From JAWSVE01 sp033852115 (GTDB taxonomy: Bacteria > Pseudomonadota > Gammaproteobacteria > Pseudomonadales > Cellvibrionaceae): DNA of 64,000 bases. Below are positions 18,473 through 28,761 of the stretch, piece after piece (within the stretch, counting starts at the first letter, position 1; each line of letters begins with the position of its first letter). The position numbers and the translations under genes were made by a program. The stretch spans positions 868,001 to 932,000 of the forward strand of contig JAWSVE010000002.1 in NCBI GenBank assembly GCA_033852115.1, in the 5' to 3' direction. The notes below the pieces were generated by a model that had not been told where the DNA came from, searched no databases, and saw only the letters and a list, made by a program, of their open reading frames with translations.

Positions 18473-18853
18473 CAGATATACCTCTGGCGGTCGTCTGTCG
18501 CTGGTTAAGTGTTTGAAACTGTGCAGGTTTTTGGGTGTGTCGGGTATGGCAAAAGCATGCTGTGCCACTGGATGTCGACGCTTCACGGGGCGCGTAGGTA
18601 GCGGAGACCTGGGTTGTTAATTCCCGGTAAAGGAAGTCGAACAACGCTGGGAAGAACCGCTCCCTGATTCTGACCTGCTGCCCTTTTTTAAGGGGGCGTA
18701 TTATGTCATTGAGAGGGGGTGAGATTCAAGCGAACTATTGACTGTCTCACCCATATAATTCTTGTGAATGATGGCTATAAAGCGAACAGGAAATCGTGAT
18801 AAAGCAATCTACCGACTTTCTATCATTTTTGTTTATTGGTAGGCGAAAATGAA
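18473..18853. other. Promoter-bearing gap upstream of pckG
   Basis: About 380 bases between pckG and the next minus-strand gene's terminator. It must contain the pckG promoter. No gene, RNA or clear operator was recognised; short frames here have poor composition. Confidence 0.5.
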
Positions 18854-18879
18854 AAAGGCGTGTCAGCAAACACGCCTTT
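18854..18879 (-). terminator. Terminator of the BamE-like secreted protein gene
   Basis: AAAGGCGTGT (18854-18863) and ACACGCCTTT (18870-18879) form a ten-base stem with a six-base loop. On the minus strand it is followed by a T-run (CCTTTTTC). Confidence 0.88.
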
Positions 18880-18904
18880 AAATTGGGATTCGGGACGTTT
18901 TAGC

Positions 18905-19480
18905 TTAGTCGATGACTTTGCTCACTTTACCGTCTTTGAATTCAACATTCTGTTTGTTGAAGCGGTTTACCCAGTATACCCACGTATCTAAATCGGTAGA
19001 GTAGGTTACGTGAGCCGGTGGGGGGCCCATTGCGATGAGCACGCCTTTCTTTGTCATTCCAACCAGAGGTCGACCCGCTTTAATGCCTTCTTGGTCTTTC
19101 TTTGACATCTTTGAAATATCTGGGCAGTTGGTACCAAAGATCTCTGCGAGGTGATCTTGGAAATCTCCTGGCAGCGATTTGTGAAGATAGTAACGATACT
19201 CTCGATCTCCCCGTTCAGGGACTTCAAACTCGAGGTACTTGCGCTTAAGTTTAGTTAGTCGAACTTTGGTGCAAACGGGTAGAACCGCCGGGAGTTGGTA
19301 ATTAACGGTATACATACGCTGGCGGCCTTCGTCAGGGTGTTGGTTAACCAGCAGATAGACGTTGTCTTTACCAATGAGGGACTTAATAGATTCGGCAAAG
19401 CTGTTTGCGCTGAATGCTACGCAGGCTACGAGGCAGCAAGCTAAGCCACGGTGCAGATTGAAACTTGAATGAGACATCAC
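18905..19480 (-). CDS. Secreted protein with BamE/SmpA-like C-terminal segment
   Basis: 191 residues with a signal peptide (~1-30, ending SFAES). The mature protein opens with a small beta region (LVNQHPDEGRQRMYTVNYQLP). Its last 60 residues read VGMTKKGVLIAMGPPPAHVT...DTWVYWVNRF...VEFKDGKVSKV. This order (GMTxxxVxxxMGxP, then W-Y-W, then FxxGKV) is the pattern of the SmpA/OmlA (BamE-like) fold used in envelope proteins. The start may be GTG 19480 or ATG 19477; AAGGAG lies just upstream of both. A monocistronic gene with its own terminator. Envelope location is likely, function unknown. Confidence 0.8.
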   Translation of the reverse strand: MMSHSSFNLHRGLACCLVACVAFSANSFAESIKSLIGKDNVYLLVNQHPDEGRQRMYTVNYQLPAVLPVCTKVRLTKLKRKYLEFEVPERGDREYRYYLHKSLPGDFQDHLAEIFGTNCPDISKMSKKDQEGIKAGRPLVGMTKKGVLIAMGPPPAHVTYSTDLDTWVYWVNRFNKQNVEFKDGKVSKVID

Positions 19481-19661
19481 GAAAAACTCCTTTTGCTGTG
19501 CGGTCGGGAAGGTTGAGGGGCCAGTGTAGCATCCTTTAAATGCAGCGCTGAAGATCCCCGTTAGATAATATTTGCATTATTTAACGAACTGTTTGGATCT
19601 GAATCGTGGGCGAGAGACAAATCAGTATATTCGAGGTGTTGGCTGCTGAGCACAGTGAAAA

Positions 19662-19705
19662 GCGGCAGCCTCAACACAAGATAAAGACACGATTGGAGTT
19701 GCCGC
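19662..19705 (-). terminator. Possible terminator of the 19717-20424 gene
   Basis: On the minus strand GCGGCA (19700-19705) and TGCCGC (19662-19667) can pair, followed by TTTTC. The stem is six base pairs and the loop 32 bases, so this is tentative. Confidence 0.4.
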
Positions 19706-19716
19706 CTTGAATGTTA

Positions 19717-20424
19717 TTAATTGCAGTTAGGGTGAGTTTCGGTTTGATATTTATAAGTCACATTATCATCTAGCTTGAAACTAATATATGTGTCAGCGTC
19801 AAAGATGCCTGCTTCATTAAGTCTTAATCTTAGCTTGTAGAGGTTACCCGGGACTAAGCTAACTCTGTCTGACTCTTGATGGAATCTACTTTTATTCTCT
19901 TTATATACTAGTAAATCAGATCTTTCAGTCAGGTCTGTCAACCTCGCGTAGGCGAACCCAGTTTTGTATCCGGGAGTGCTTGATTGAAAATTGATAGTTA
20001 ATGGCTCGTCGACTACAAAGCGTAGATTCAGTGATGCAATGGGTGAAAAGCTCGGTTCTCGATCTTCGGCTAGTCGAGGATAATTTGGGTTGGAAGGTTT
20101 ACTACTGTAGTTATATTCGGAGCGAAGCTCAATTGAGACTACGCTGGCATCAGCGTAGCCCATCAATCGCGTGTAGACGAAAAGTGGTTCGCTCCCATAT
20201 ATGTCATCATGAAAAATAAATTCGTTCGATGTGCTTGTGGTTCTTGGTGAGTCAAAAATATTGCCTGAAAACTTTTGTATATTATAAGTCGTGCCTCCAG
20301 TTGCGAAAGGTACGCCAATTTCAGCCTTGAGGCAAAGCTCGTCCTCAAAGATTGTCATGGTCGGTGCTGCTTGTGATGACACCGCCAATAATAGCAATGA
20401 GCTGGAAATAGTTTGTCGAATCAT
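19717..20424 (-). CDS. Secreted protein of unknown function
   Basis: 235 residues. A clear signal peptide (1-20, SSLLLLAVSSQAAP) predicts export. The mature part is rich in polar residues, serine, asparagine and aromatic residues in alternating patterns, suggesting an all-beta fold. Two cysteines, one near the mature N-terminus (DELCLKAEI) and one three residues from the C-terminus (HPNCN), could form a disulphide joining the ends. Base composition looks more AT-rich than neighbouring genes, which may indicate a lineage-specific or acquired gene. I recognise no family. The next gene upstream on this strand is the RND permease, but a strong hairpin lies between them. Confidence 0.75.
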   Translation of the reverse strand: MIRQTISSSLLLLAVSSQAAPTMTIFEDELCLKAEIGVPFATGGTTYNIQKFSGNIFDSPRTTSTSNEFIFHDDIYGSEPLFVYTRLMGYADASVVSIELRSEYNYSSKPSNPNYPRLAEDREPSFSPIASLNLRFVVDEPLTINFQSSTPGYKTGFAYARLTDLTERSDLLVYKENKSRFHQESDRVSLVPGNLYKLRLRLNEAGIFDADTYISFKLDDNVTYKYQTETHPNCN

Positions 20425-20467
20425 TTTAAACTCCGTTTCAAATAGTGGGATTTTAAGCAGAAGAAGG

Positions 20468-20499
20468 CTCCTCCGAGATCTTTGAGCACTTCTCGGAGG
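20468..20499 (-). terminator. Hairpin downstream of the RND operon
   Basis: TCCTCCGAG (20468-20476) and CTCGGAGGA (20491-20499) are perfect reverse complements. They lie about 40 bases after the permease stop on the minus strand. The GC-rich nine-base stem has only a pyrimidine-rich, not U-only, tail. Confidence 0.55.
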
Positions 20500-20540
20500 A
20501 ATGTAGACTACAATCTCCGTGCTTTAATATCCAATCCATG

Positions 20541-23500
20541 TTAAAGCAAACTGTTTTTCGGTTTATTATTTATAAATTCATGGCGCGCAACTCTTCTTTT
20601 TTCAAACCACTGCAAAACAATGACCGTTAGCGCTGGTAGCAATGTCAATGTGACGATGGCTGCCCCAACAATTCCTGACATTACAATAATACCGACGCCG
20701 CGATAGAGTTCACTGCCTGCTCCAGGTAAAAATACCAACGGTGCTAAGCCGCAAATTGTCGTGATAGTCGAAATGGCAATAGGTTGGATTCGGCTTTCAA
20801 CCGCTTCGTTAACCGCATCCAGCGCGTTGATCCCCAGCTCTTTCATGTTGGATACTGAGCGGTGCACGATCAAAATCGGGTTGTTCACAACGGTGCCCAT
20901 CAGGATTAAAAAGCCCAGCATAGAAATCATATCAAAGGCTTGATGAGTGCCGCCAAGACCTATTGCTTGGGTAAATGCGGTAGTGAGGTTCATTAGCCAT
21001 AGTCCGGCAATCCCTCCGGCGATGCCCAGCGGAATAGTGAGCATAATTAATAACGGATAGCCCCAGTGTGAAAAGATGGCCACCATCAGCAAGTAGACAA
21101 TAATTAGTGCAATTAAATAATTACTTTTCAATGCGCTGCGTGTGGCTTCAAGATCGTCGGCTGCGCCAGAAATAATCATGTCGATATTACTCGGCACCAC
21201 CCCGGATGAGCGTAAATGTTCAACGACTTCTTTGCGGACAATCTCTACGCCCGTTTCCAATGGAATGTCGGCAGGTGGAATAATATCTAGGGTCACCGTT
21301 CGTCGGCCATCCACGCGATTGATGAAGCTTGTGTCCACAGTTTCTTCGATCCGGGCTAAAGCGGATAACGGGATCACGGTACCTTGTGGTGTGTAAACCG
21401 GTAGTTTATCTAATTGGTCGAGGTCTGAAGATGGCCCGCTATTACTGAATAAGTAAATATCGATTTTGTTGTCGTCGAGAAAAAATTCATCAACGAATGC
21501 GCCGTCAGTTAGCGCCGCAACCGTAAAGCCGATGTCTTGTGTGCTCATGCCTAGTTCAGCGGCGCGATCCCAGTTCGGGCGAATTTGCACGAGAGGTTGA
21601 GCCAGCGTTAAAGACGACGGTCGTGTTTGAATGCGAGGGTTGCCGAGCACGTCTTGCGCACGACGATAGGTGGCGAGCGCGGCATCATAAATCGACTCGA
21701 GATCGGGACCAGAAATACGCAGGTTGACCGCGCGCGTACCGCCACTGTTTCCGCTAATGATTGAACCGCGAGAAACAAACGAGCGCATGCCGGGGTAGGT
21801 TTTATATTTTTCGCCAATAGCGTCCATCAAGTCACGCACGTGCCGAGGGTCTTTGGGTTCGGCAATAATTCGAACGTTGCTATTGGAAATCCCCATGTTG
21901 ATGTAGCGAATCGGAGGGATATCGATTTCGCCATCATCGTACTGTTCAGGTTCCATTTTTGTGTAAGGTAAAAAGTACTCGTGAATTTCGTGTCCCATCA
22001 CCGACATAGTGTCGATGTTGTAACCGGGCGGTGCATTCATGCGGGCAAAAATTTTAGGCTCTTCCCCATCCGGTAGGTACTCTGCTGGCGGCGTCAATAA
22101 AAATAGGATTAAGCCGCTGACAACCACCGACGTGATGATGCACAGAATTCTTCTTTTGGATGTGGCGATCAGCCAGCTGATTTTTTCGACTACTTTTTGT
22201 CGCAGGCCATCCCCAGGGATGGGTTTATCTGAGTGGTGGTCCAAATCGAAGTTGGCGGCGGCAGTCGGGATAACCGTGATCGCCACCAGCATTGAAACGA
22301 GTATCGATGCAGATACTGCAATCGCGATATCAGAGTAGAGTTGTCCGGCTTCTTCCTGAATAAATACTACCGGGAGAAATACCATGACTGTGGTCAGCGT
22401 CGAGGCCAACACAGCAGGCCACACTTTTTGTATGCCGGTAACAGCCGCTTTTATGCGGTCGAGGCCTTTGCGCCTTTCTAATTGAATGCTTTCGAGAACA
22501 ACAATGCTGTTGTCTAACGTCATGCCTATCGCAAACGCGACACCGGCAAGTGAGATGACATTGATCGTGCGCCCCGCTAGCAACAAGCCTAAAAACGCTG
22601 CAATGGTGCAGATTGGAATGCCCACCACGCCAATCAGTGTTGTACGGATGGAGCGCAAAAAAACAAACATGACAATGGTAGCGAATAGCGCACCGAGAAA
22701 TAAGTTTTTCCAGACGTTACGAACGGAATCTTCTACGTAAACAACATCATCTGCTGTCCATATCAGTTCCATGCCCGCAGGGTTTAAAATGTCACGGTTA
22801 ATAGGGGCGACTAGTTTCATCATCGCCTCTTTAATTTCCAGCACATTTGAGCCGGATTCGCGCCTAACGGCCACGGCAATGACGGGTTGGCCATTGATGA
22901 TCGATTCGTTGTCAATTTCAAAATGGTCCATGACGACGTCAGCAACATCAGCAAGGCGAATCACTGCGTCGTCGCGGCGAGCGATGATGAGTTCCGGTAG
23001 TTCTTCAATGTGCTCAAAGCGACCGATAGTTCGTAACAAGTATCGGCGCTTTCCGCTTTCCACTTCGCCTGCGGACACATCCCGATTTCGGTTTCGGATT
23101 GCTTGTCTGACCTGGCTTAAACTAATGCCGCGTTGGGCGAGCTTTTCTGGATGGATACGAACTTGGATTTGGCGGATCGCGCCACCGCGAATATCCACTT
23201 CGGATACACCAGGCACACTCGACATGCGCGGACGTACATTGTCGATAATAAAGTCGCGCATCAAGTAGAGATCGAGGTTGCGGGGGTTGCCTTCTAGCGG
23301 CGCAATGCGAAAGAACATGAATGCATTGCTTGAAAAGGAGCTGGCGGACACCCGTGGTTGGTCGACATTTTCGGGGTATCCGCGTACCTGACTCAATGCA
23401 TTTTGCACGCGAATCATCATGTCGGTCATGTCGACGCCGAAGGGAAAATCTAAACTGATATTGGCAGAGCTTGTGGATGCGCGGGATGTTAATTCGGTTA

Positions 23501-23723
23501 AATTGGGAAGGTTGCGTAAATATTCTTCTTGCTCGATGAGGATTTCTTTTTCAACGTCTTGCGGCGTTGCGCCAGGCCAAAATGTTCGCACGGATATCGA
23601 GCGAACTTCTAAGTCGGGAATCATTTGCACAGGAATGCGAAACGCTGCCAACACCCCAAGTACACAAATAATTAACACCGTTACGGTGACCAATATGCCA
23701 TGGCGAACGATATGATGAAACAT
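20541..23723 (-). CDS. RND-family efflux permease
   Basis: 1060 residues, the size of AcrB/HAE1-type resistance-nodulation-division pumps. These proton-driven trimers move substrates from the periplasm or inner membrane out through a TolC-type channel. The first TM helix (VTVTVLIICVLGVLAAFRIP) is followed by QMIPDLEVRSISVRTFWPGATP and the large periplasmic domain. TM2-TM6 cover ~340-480 with FAIGMTLDNSIVVLESI, the proton-relay region. The second half repeats the plan, with TM helices from ~865 onward. Divergence from AcrB in the relay motif (LDNS for the usual VDDA) places it in a less-studied branch. It follows its adaptor gene by 67 bases. No outer-membrane factor or regulator is adjacent, so TolC must come from elsewhere. 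Substrate unknown. Confidence 0.93.
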   Translation of the reverse strand: MFHHIVRHGILVTVTVLIICVLGVLAAFRIPVQMIPDLEVRSISVRTFWPGATPQDVEKEILIEQEEYLRNLPNLTELTSRASTSSANISLDFPFGVDMTDMMIRVQNALSQVRGYPENVDQPRVSASSFSSNAFMFFRIAPLEGNPRNLDLYLMRDFIIDNVRPRMSSVPGVSEVDIRGGAIRQIQVRIHPEKLAQRGISLSQVRQAIRNRNRDVSAGEVESGKRRYLLRTIGRFEHIEELPELIIARRDDAVIRLADVADVVMDHFEIDNESIINGQPVIAVAVRRESGSNVLEIKEAMMKLVAPINRDILNPAGMELIWTADDVVYVEDSVRNVWKNLFLGALFATIVMFVFLRSIRTTLIGVVGIPICTIAAFLGLLLAGRTINVISLAGVAFAIGMTLDNSIVVLESIQLERRKGLDRIKAAVTGIQKVWPAVLASTLTTVMVFLPVVFIQEEAGQLYSDIAIAVSASILVSMLVAITVIPTAAANFDLDHHSDKPIPGDGLRQKVVEKISWLIATSKRRILCIITSVVVSGLILFLLTPPAEYLPDGEEPKIFARMNAPPGYNIDTMSVMGHEIHEYFLPYTKMEPEQYDDGEIDIPPIRYINMGISNSNVRIIAEPKDPRHVRDLMDAIGEKYKTYPGMRSFVSRGSIISGNSGGTRAVNLRISGPDLESIYDAALATYRRAQDVLGNPRIQTRPSSLTLAQPLVQIRPNWDRAAELGMSTQDIGFTVAALTDGAFVDEFFLDDNKIDIYLFSNSGPSSDLDQLDKLPVYTPQGTVIPLSALARIEETVDTSFINRVDGRRTVTLDIIPPADIPLETGVEIVRKEVVEHLRSSGVVPSNIDMIISGAADDLEATRSALKSNYLIALIIVYLLMVAIFSHWGYPLLIMLTIPLGIAGGIAGLWLMNLTTAFTQAIGLGGTHQAFDMISMLGFLILMGTVVNNPILIVHRSVSNMKELGINALDAVNEAVESRIQPIAISTITTICGLAPLVFLPGAGSELYRGVGIIVMSGIVGAAIVTLTLLPALTVIVLQWFEKRRVARHEFINNKPKNSLL

Positions 23724-23790
23724 ACGCTTTCTCGTTTAATTTGAGGCTCAAATTATTATTTTTGATGTGTCGAGCCGAAAAAGAAAATGG

Positions 23791-24957
23791 CTAGAGTGCT
23801 TGCGCGGAACCCAACGATCCTCGGTTAGTAATTTTAACCTTTTGCGCAGGGCGAAGCGCCTCATTGCCCTCGGTGACAACTACTTCCCCGGGTTTTAATC
23901 CGCGCTTAATTTCCACTTGACCGTTTGAGCTAATTCCCAACGTCACAATGCGCTCACTCACCGTGGGTTCGTCTTCGCTGAGGTCAACAACCCACACAAC
24001 TATTCGGCCGTCCGAATAGCGAATGACCGCGTCTCGGGGCACCATCACGCCCTGTTCCGATGACTGTAGTTGAAGGGTTCCGTGTGTCGACATACCCGGA
24101 GTAATGCTGGGTGGTTGCTCAACCAAGCGCGCGCGAATTAAGAATGTTCGCGCACTAGCATTATTGACAGGGACACGGCTCACGATGGATGCGGCGAACT
24201 GTTGATTCGGAATAGCATCGAAGTTGACGAAAATATTGGCGTTGCCTGACACGCGAGGGTAAATAGATTGCGGTACTTGGAAATCTAAATAAACATCGTG
24301 AGTTGCCACAAGCTCATACATTTCTCGTCCTGGAGAGACCCATTCGCCGACTTCCGCATAACGTTGACTGATCACGCCATCGAATGGGGCGGCGATGGTG
24401 TGTCGTTTTAATTCCGCGCTACGACGAGCAACCTCAGCCCGGGCGCGATCAACGGCCGCTTGGGCGATTTTGGCTTGGGACTCTCGAGCACGCATTTCGG
24501 TAGCGGCAATGCTGTTTTGCTTTACAAGCGGGGCGGCTTCTTGCACTCGGCGTTGTGCTTCAGCGTGGTTGGCCAGGGCGCTCTGCAGAGAAGCTTGAGC
24601 GCCGTCTAGCTCAATCTTCACTATTTCATCATCAAGCTCGAGTAATACTTGGCCAGTTTTCACTTCATCGCCAATAGCGGCATGGCGCTTGGTAACCAAT
24701 CCAGCAACAGAGGCAGACAGGGTCGAATGCGTTGGGGCGACGACCGTGCCGGTAAGGGGAATGTCTTCAATAAGATTGGCTTTAATGGCGCTATGTATTG
24801 CCACCGGAGCCGCCTCGGCTGCAGCAAAGTGCGCACTGGCGGCGAGACAGAGGAATATGACTAGCCTTATTAAGTAAGGGATAGGGGGGCGCACCTTGTG
24901 TCTAGCAAAGTGCGTGGATGTTTTTTGTGCGTGTGGTGCGTCGAAAGATATATCCAT
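23791..24957 (-). CDS. RND efflux periplasmic adaptor (membrane fusion protein)
   Basis: About 388 residues. A cytoplasmic N-tail and hydrophobic segment (IPYLIRLVIFLCLAASAHFA) act as a signal or anchor. Then come a lipoyl-like half-motif (VVAPTHSTLSASVAGLV), a coiled-coil hairpin (~100-190, rich in Ala/Glu/Arg), the second lipoyl half (APFDGVISQRYAEVGEWV) and the beta-barrel and membrane-proximal domains. It bridges the permease to a TolC-like channel. The start is taken at ATG 24957; a GTG three codons upstream is possible and neither has a clear ribosome site. It is the first gene of a two-gene operon with the permease. Confidence 0.92.
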   Translation of the reverse strand: MDISFDAPHAQKTSTHFARHKVRPPIPYLIRLVIFLCLAASAHFAAAEAAPVAIHSAIKANLIEDIPLTGTVVAPTHSTLSASVAGLVTKRHAAIGDEVKTGQVLLELDDEIVKIELDGAQASLQSALANHAEAQRRVQEAAPLVKQNSIAATEMRARESQAKIAQAAVDRARAEVARRSAELKRHTIAAPFDGVISQRYAEVGEWVSPGREMYELVATHDVYLDFQVPQSIYPRVSGNANIFVNFDAIPNQQFAASIVSRVPVNNASARTFLIRARLVEQPPSITPGMSTHGTLQLQSSEQGVMVPRDAVIRYSDGRIVVWVVDLSEDEPTVSERIVTLGISSNGQVEIKRGLKPGEVVVTEGNEALRPAQKVKITNRGSLGSAQAL

Positions 24958-25243
24958 ACAGAACACTGTTTGCTTGCAGTCATTGCGGCACGCTAGCGAG
25001 CCAAGCTGAGTAAATATTGGTCATCAATAGTAAAACAATGCTTTGAGGGTGCCTAGAAAAATAGCATTACCTAACGTTTGGCCGCTGCGCTGACTTCGGC
25101 CTAATCGGTTGTGACATCACTAAGTAAAAAAAGATTCCAAATAATATGACCTTGTGGGCTGTAGGCTAGGGTCTTGAAGTGGACTTCGAGTAGAATCGGG
25201 CTTTCTCGTTGTTCTCAGCTAATCAAAAAATTAAAAACCGTTT

Positions 25244-28200
25244 ATGTCTGACCAATTTATCCATCTGCGTGTCCATACCGATTATTCCTTGGTTGATGGC
25301 GTTGTGCGAGTCAAAGGGCTGGTTGGGGCTTTGGCTGAAAAGGGAATGCCTGCCTGTGCGATCACCGACCAAACCAATTTCTATGCGTTGATCAAATTCT
25401 ATAAAGCTGCTCAAGGTGCCGGTATTAAGCCTATCTGTGGTGTGGATTTAATTGTGGCGCCGAAAGGTGAGGGGAGTGCTACGCGCATTACCTTGCTCGC
25501 CATGAATGGCCGTGGCTACCGCAATCTGACCGAGTTGATTTCGCGCGCCTACCAGCATGGTCAACATCATGGTGCGGCCTATGTCGAGCGCGAGTGGATT
25601 ACCGAGCACCGAGAGGGCGTGATTGCCTTAAGTGGTGCGAAGTTTGGTGATATTGGTATGGCGTTGCTTGCGGGGCGTCAGTCAGAGGCGGCAGCTCTGT
25701 TGCAAGAATGGATGGTTGATTTCCCCAACGCCTTTTATATCGAGCTACAACGTACAGGGCGTGAAAATGATGAAGAATATTTGCACGCTGCCGTCGATCT
25801 GGCGGAGCAATACAATTGCCCGGTTGTGGCTACCAATGATGTGCGCTTTATCGAGCCGGAAGATTTCGAAATTCATGAAGCTCGGGTGTGTATTACCGAA
25901 GGACGTACGCTGGATGATCCGCGTCGCGAGCGTCGTTATAGCGAACAGCAATACCTTCGTTCCGCAGAGGAAATGACGGCGCTATTCAGTGATATCCCTG
26001 AAGCAATTCAAAATACGGTTGAGATTGCTAAGCGTTGTACCCTGAATATCACCTTGGGTAAAAACTTCCTGCCCGCTTACCCGATTCCCGATGGCATGAC
26101 CGAAGAGCAGTACTTTGAAAAAATCTCGCTCGAAGGTCTGGAAAAGCGCTTAGAAAAAATTCTCGATAAGAGTGATCCGGAATACAACACCAAACATCAA
26201 GTGTATCTCGACCGTATTCGATTTGAGCTCGATATTATTAACCAAATGGGGTTTCCGGGTTACTTCCTGATCGTAATGGACTTCATTAATTGGGGTATTA
26301 AAAACGGTGTCCCGGTTGGTCCAGGACGTGGTTCGGGTGCGGGTTCATTAGTGGCCTATGCGTTAAACATTACCGACCTTGATCCACTTAAATATGATTT
26401 GCTCTTCGAGCGCTTCTTGAATCCAGAACGTGTTTCCATGCCGGATTTTGATATCGACTTCTGTATGGAAAAACGTGATCGAGTGATTAATTACGTTGCC
26501 GAAACCTACGGGCGTGATGCGGTATCGCAGATTATCACCTTCGGTACTATGGCGGCGAAAGCAGTGGTGCGCGACGTCGCGCGGGTGCTAGGTAAGAGTT
26601 ATGGCCTTGCCGATAAGCTCTCAAAAATGATTCCTCCCGATCCGGGGATGACGCTGACCAAAGCGTATGAACAAGAAGAAATTATTCGCGACTTTTTGGA
26701 AAATGACGGCGACGGTCAAGAAATCTGGGAAACCGCTTTAAAGCTCGAAGGCATGACGCGCAATGTCGGTAAGCACGCCGGTGGTGTCGTGATCGCACCG
26801 ACCAAACTAACCGACTTTTCGCCACTGTATTGCGACGAAGCCGGCAACAACCTCGTTACACAGTACGATAAAAACGACGTGGAAGATGCAGGTCTGGTTA
26901 AGTTCGACTTCCTCGGTTTGCGGACGCTGACGATTATCGATTGGGCAAAGCAAATGATCGATAAAGAGCGGAAGGTTGCTGGCGAAGAAGAGCTAGATAT
27001 TACCGTTATTCCGCTTGATGATCCCGACACATTTAAATTATTGAAATCTGCCGAAACCACTGCCGTATTCCAGTTGGAATCGCGAGGCATGAAAGATCTG
27101 ATTAAACGGCTACAGCCCGATAACCTTGAAGACATGATCGCCTTGGTTGCACTGTTCCGTCCGGGGCCGTTGCAATCGGGCATGGTGGATGACTTTATCA
27201 ATCGTAAACATGGTCGCGCGCAGGTCGCTTACCCCGACGCAAAATATCAGCACGAGCGTTTGCAACCGATTCTTGAGCCGACCTACGGCGTTATTGTTTA
27301 CCAAGAGCAGGTAATGCAAATCGCGCAGGCCCTTGCTGGCTATACTCTTGGCGGCGCGGATATGTTGCGTCGTGCGATGGGTAAGAAAAAACCGGAAGAG
27401 ATGGCCAAGCAGCGTGAAACGTTTGAAGCGGGCGCAAAAGACGAAGGCATCGATCCGGAGTTGGCGATTAAAATCTTTGACCTGGTGGAAAAGTTTGCCG
27501 GATACGGTTTCAACAAATCTCACTCCGCCGCTTATGCACTGGTGTCATACCAAACGGCGTGGTTAAAGGCGCACTACCCAGCGCACTTTATGGCCGCAAC
27601 GCTATCTTCGGACATGGATAAAACCGATAAGGTAGTGACGTTTATTGAAGAATGTCGGCGCATGAAACTGCGCATGTTGCCACCGGATGTGAATCGCGGG
27701 TTGTTTCAATTTACCGTCGATAACGGCGACATCATTTATGGTCTAGGTGCGATTAAAGGTTTGGGTGAAGGTCCCATAGAAAGCATTATCGAGGCGCGAG
27801 ATAGTGGTGGTCCATTTACCGACTTATTCGATTTTTGTGCGCGAGTAGATGGGCGTAAAGTGAATAAGCGAGCGCTAGAAGCTTTGGTGCGCAGTGGTGC
27901 GTTAGATGGCATAGGCCCGGCAGGACGAGCTGATGATGTCGATTTTTCTCGCGCGGTTATGTTTGCTGCGATTAATGAAGCCGTTAAAACTGCAGAACAA
28001 GCGACTGCCAACTCGGCTGCGGGTATGGAAGATATGTTTGGTAGTTTGGTCCCGAGCGCCAAAACGACGGAAGATGTTTATCAATCCTACGCTACGATTC
28101 GTCACTGGGGCATGAAAGAGCGTCTTAAAGGAGAGAAAGATACGTTAGGGCTTTATCTTACCGGACACCCAATCGATGAATATGAAGAAGAAGTGGATCG

Positions 28201-28747
28201 CCTGGTTTCGGCGCGCATTGTCAATTTGAAACCCGATCGCGCGACACAAAAAGTCATGGGGATGATCGTTGCGTTACGCGTAATGAAAACTAAACGCGGT
28301 GACAATATGGCTTTTGTAACACTCGATGATCGGACAGCGCGCATCGAAGTGGCACTGTTTGCCGATGCGTACTCGGAGCATCGAGAAAAGTTGGTGAGCG
28401 ATAGTATTTTGCTAATTGAAGGCACCGTAAATCATGATGACTATAGTGGCAGCTTAAAAATGCGGGCTGACTCGGTACATACGCTGGATGACGCACGGGC
28501 GCGCTTTGCGCGCGGAGTTTGCCTCAGTGTCGTAGGTGAAGAGTTGGAAACTGATTTCGCGCAGCACCTGCATTCCATGTTGACACCTTATCGTAGCGAA
28601 GGTTGTCGGATACGTATTGATTATCAGCGAGCCGATGTTAAAGGTCAGATCGTATTGGGTGAAGACTGGCAAGTAAAACCGAGTGATGAATTACTGCAGC
28701 GCTTAAAAGACAGTTATGGTCGTAACAGTGTGCGTTTGGTTTACTAA
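25244..28747 (+). CDS. dnaE: DNA polymerase III alpha subunit
   Basis: The replicative polymerase catalytic subunit, 1167 residues as in other gammaproteobacteria. The PHP domain opens HLRVHTDYSLVDG. The C-family polymerase core has GPGRGSGAGSLVAYAL and the catalytic aspartates in PDFDIDFCMEKRD. Further landmarks are AKAVVRDVARVLG, the fingers (GVIVYQEQVMQIAQ) and NKSHSAAYALVSYQTAWLK. The C-terminus carries the helix-hairpin-helix and OB-fold (MGMIVALRVMKTKRGDNMAFVTL) regions. It does not have accA directly downstream as in many relatives; an HTH-methyltransferase gene starts 15 bases later instead. Confidence 0.98.
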   Translation: MSDQFIHLRVHTDYSLVDGVVRVKGLVGALAEKGMPACAITDQTNFYALIKFYKAAQGAGIKPICGVDLIVAPKGEGSATRITLLAMNGRGYRNLTELISRAYQHGQHHGAAYVEREWITEHREGVIALSGAKFGDIGMALLAGRQSEAAALLQEWMVDFPNAFYIELQRTGRENDEEYLHAAVDLAEQYNCPVVATNDVRFIEPEDFEIHEARVCITEGRTLDDPRRERRYSEQQYLRSAEEMTALFSDIPEAIQNTVEIAKRCTLNITLGKNFLPAYPIPDGMTEEQYFEKISLEGLEKRLEKILDKSDPEYNTKHQVYLDRIRFELDIINQMGFPGYFLIVMDFINWGIKNGVPVGPGRGSGAGSLVAYALNITDLDPLKYDLLFERFLNPERVSMPDFDIDFCMEKRDRVINYVAETYGRDAVSQIITFGTMAAKAVVRDVARVLGKSYGLADKLSKMIPPDPGMTLTKAYEQEEIIRDFLENDGDGQEIWETALKLEGMTRNVGKHAGGVVIAPTKLTDFSPLYCDEAGNNLVTQYDKNDVEDAGLVKFDFLGLRTLTIIDWAKQMIDKERKVAGEEELDITVIPLDDPDTFKLLKSAETTAVFQLESRGMKDLIKRLQPDNLEDMIALVALFRPGPLQSGMVDDFINRKHGRAQVAYPDAKYQHERLQPILEPTYGVIVYQEQVMQIAQALAGYTLGGADMLRRAMGKKKPEEMAKQRETFEAGAKDEGIDPELAIKIFDLVEKFAGYGFNKSHSAAYALVSYQTAWLKAHYPAHFMAATLSSDMDKTDKVVTFIEECRRMKLRMLPPDVNRGLFQFTVDNGDIIYGLGAIKGLGEGPIESIIEARDSGGPFTDLFDFCARVDGRKVNKRALEALVRSGALDGIGPAGRADDVDFSRAVMFAAINEAVKTAEQATANSAAGMEDMFGSLVPSAKTTEDVYQSYATIRHWGMKERLKGEKDTLGLYLTGHPIDEYEEEVDRLVSARIVNLKPDRATQKVMGMIVALRVMKTKRGDNMAFVTLDDRTARIEVALFADAYSEHREKLVSDSILLIEGTVNHDDYSGSLKMRADSVHTLDDARARFARGVCLSVVGEELETDFAQHLHSMLTPYRSEGCRIRIDYQRADVKGQIVLGEDWQVKPSDELLQRLKDSYGRNSVRLVY

Positions 28748-28761
28748 TATCGGTCGGTACT

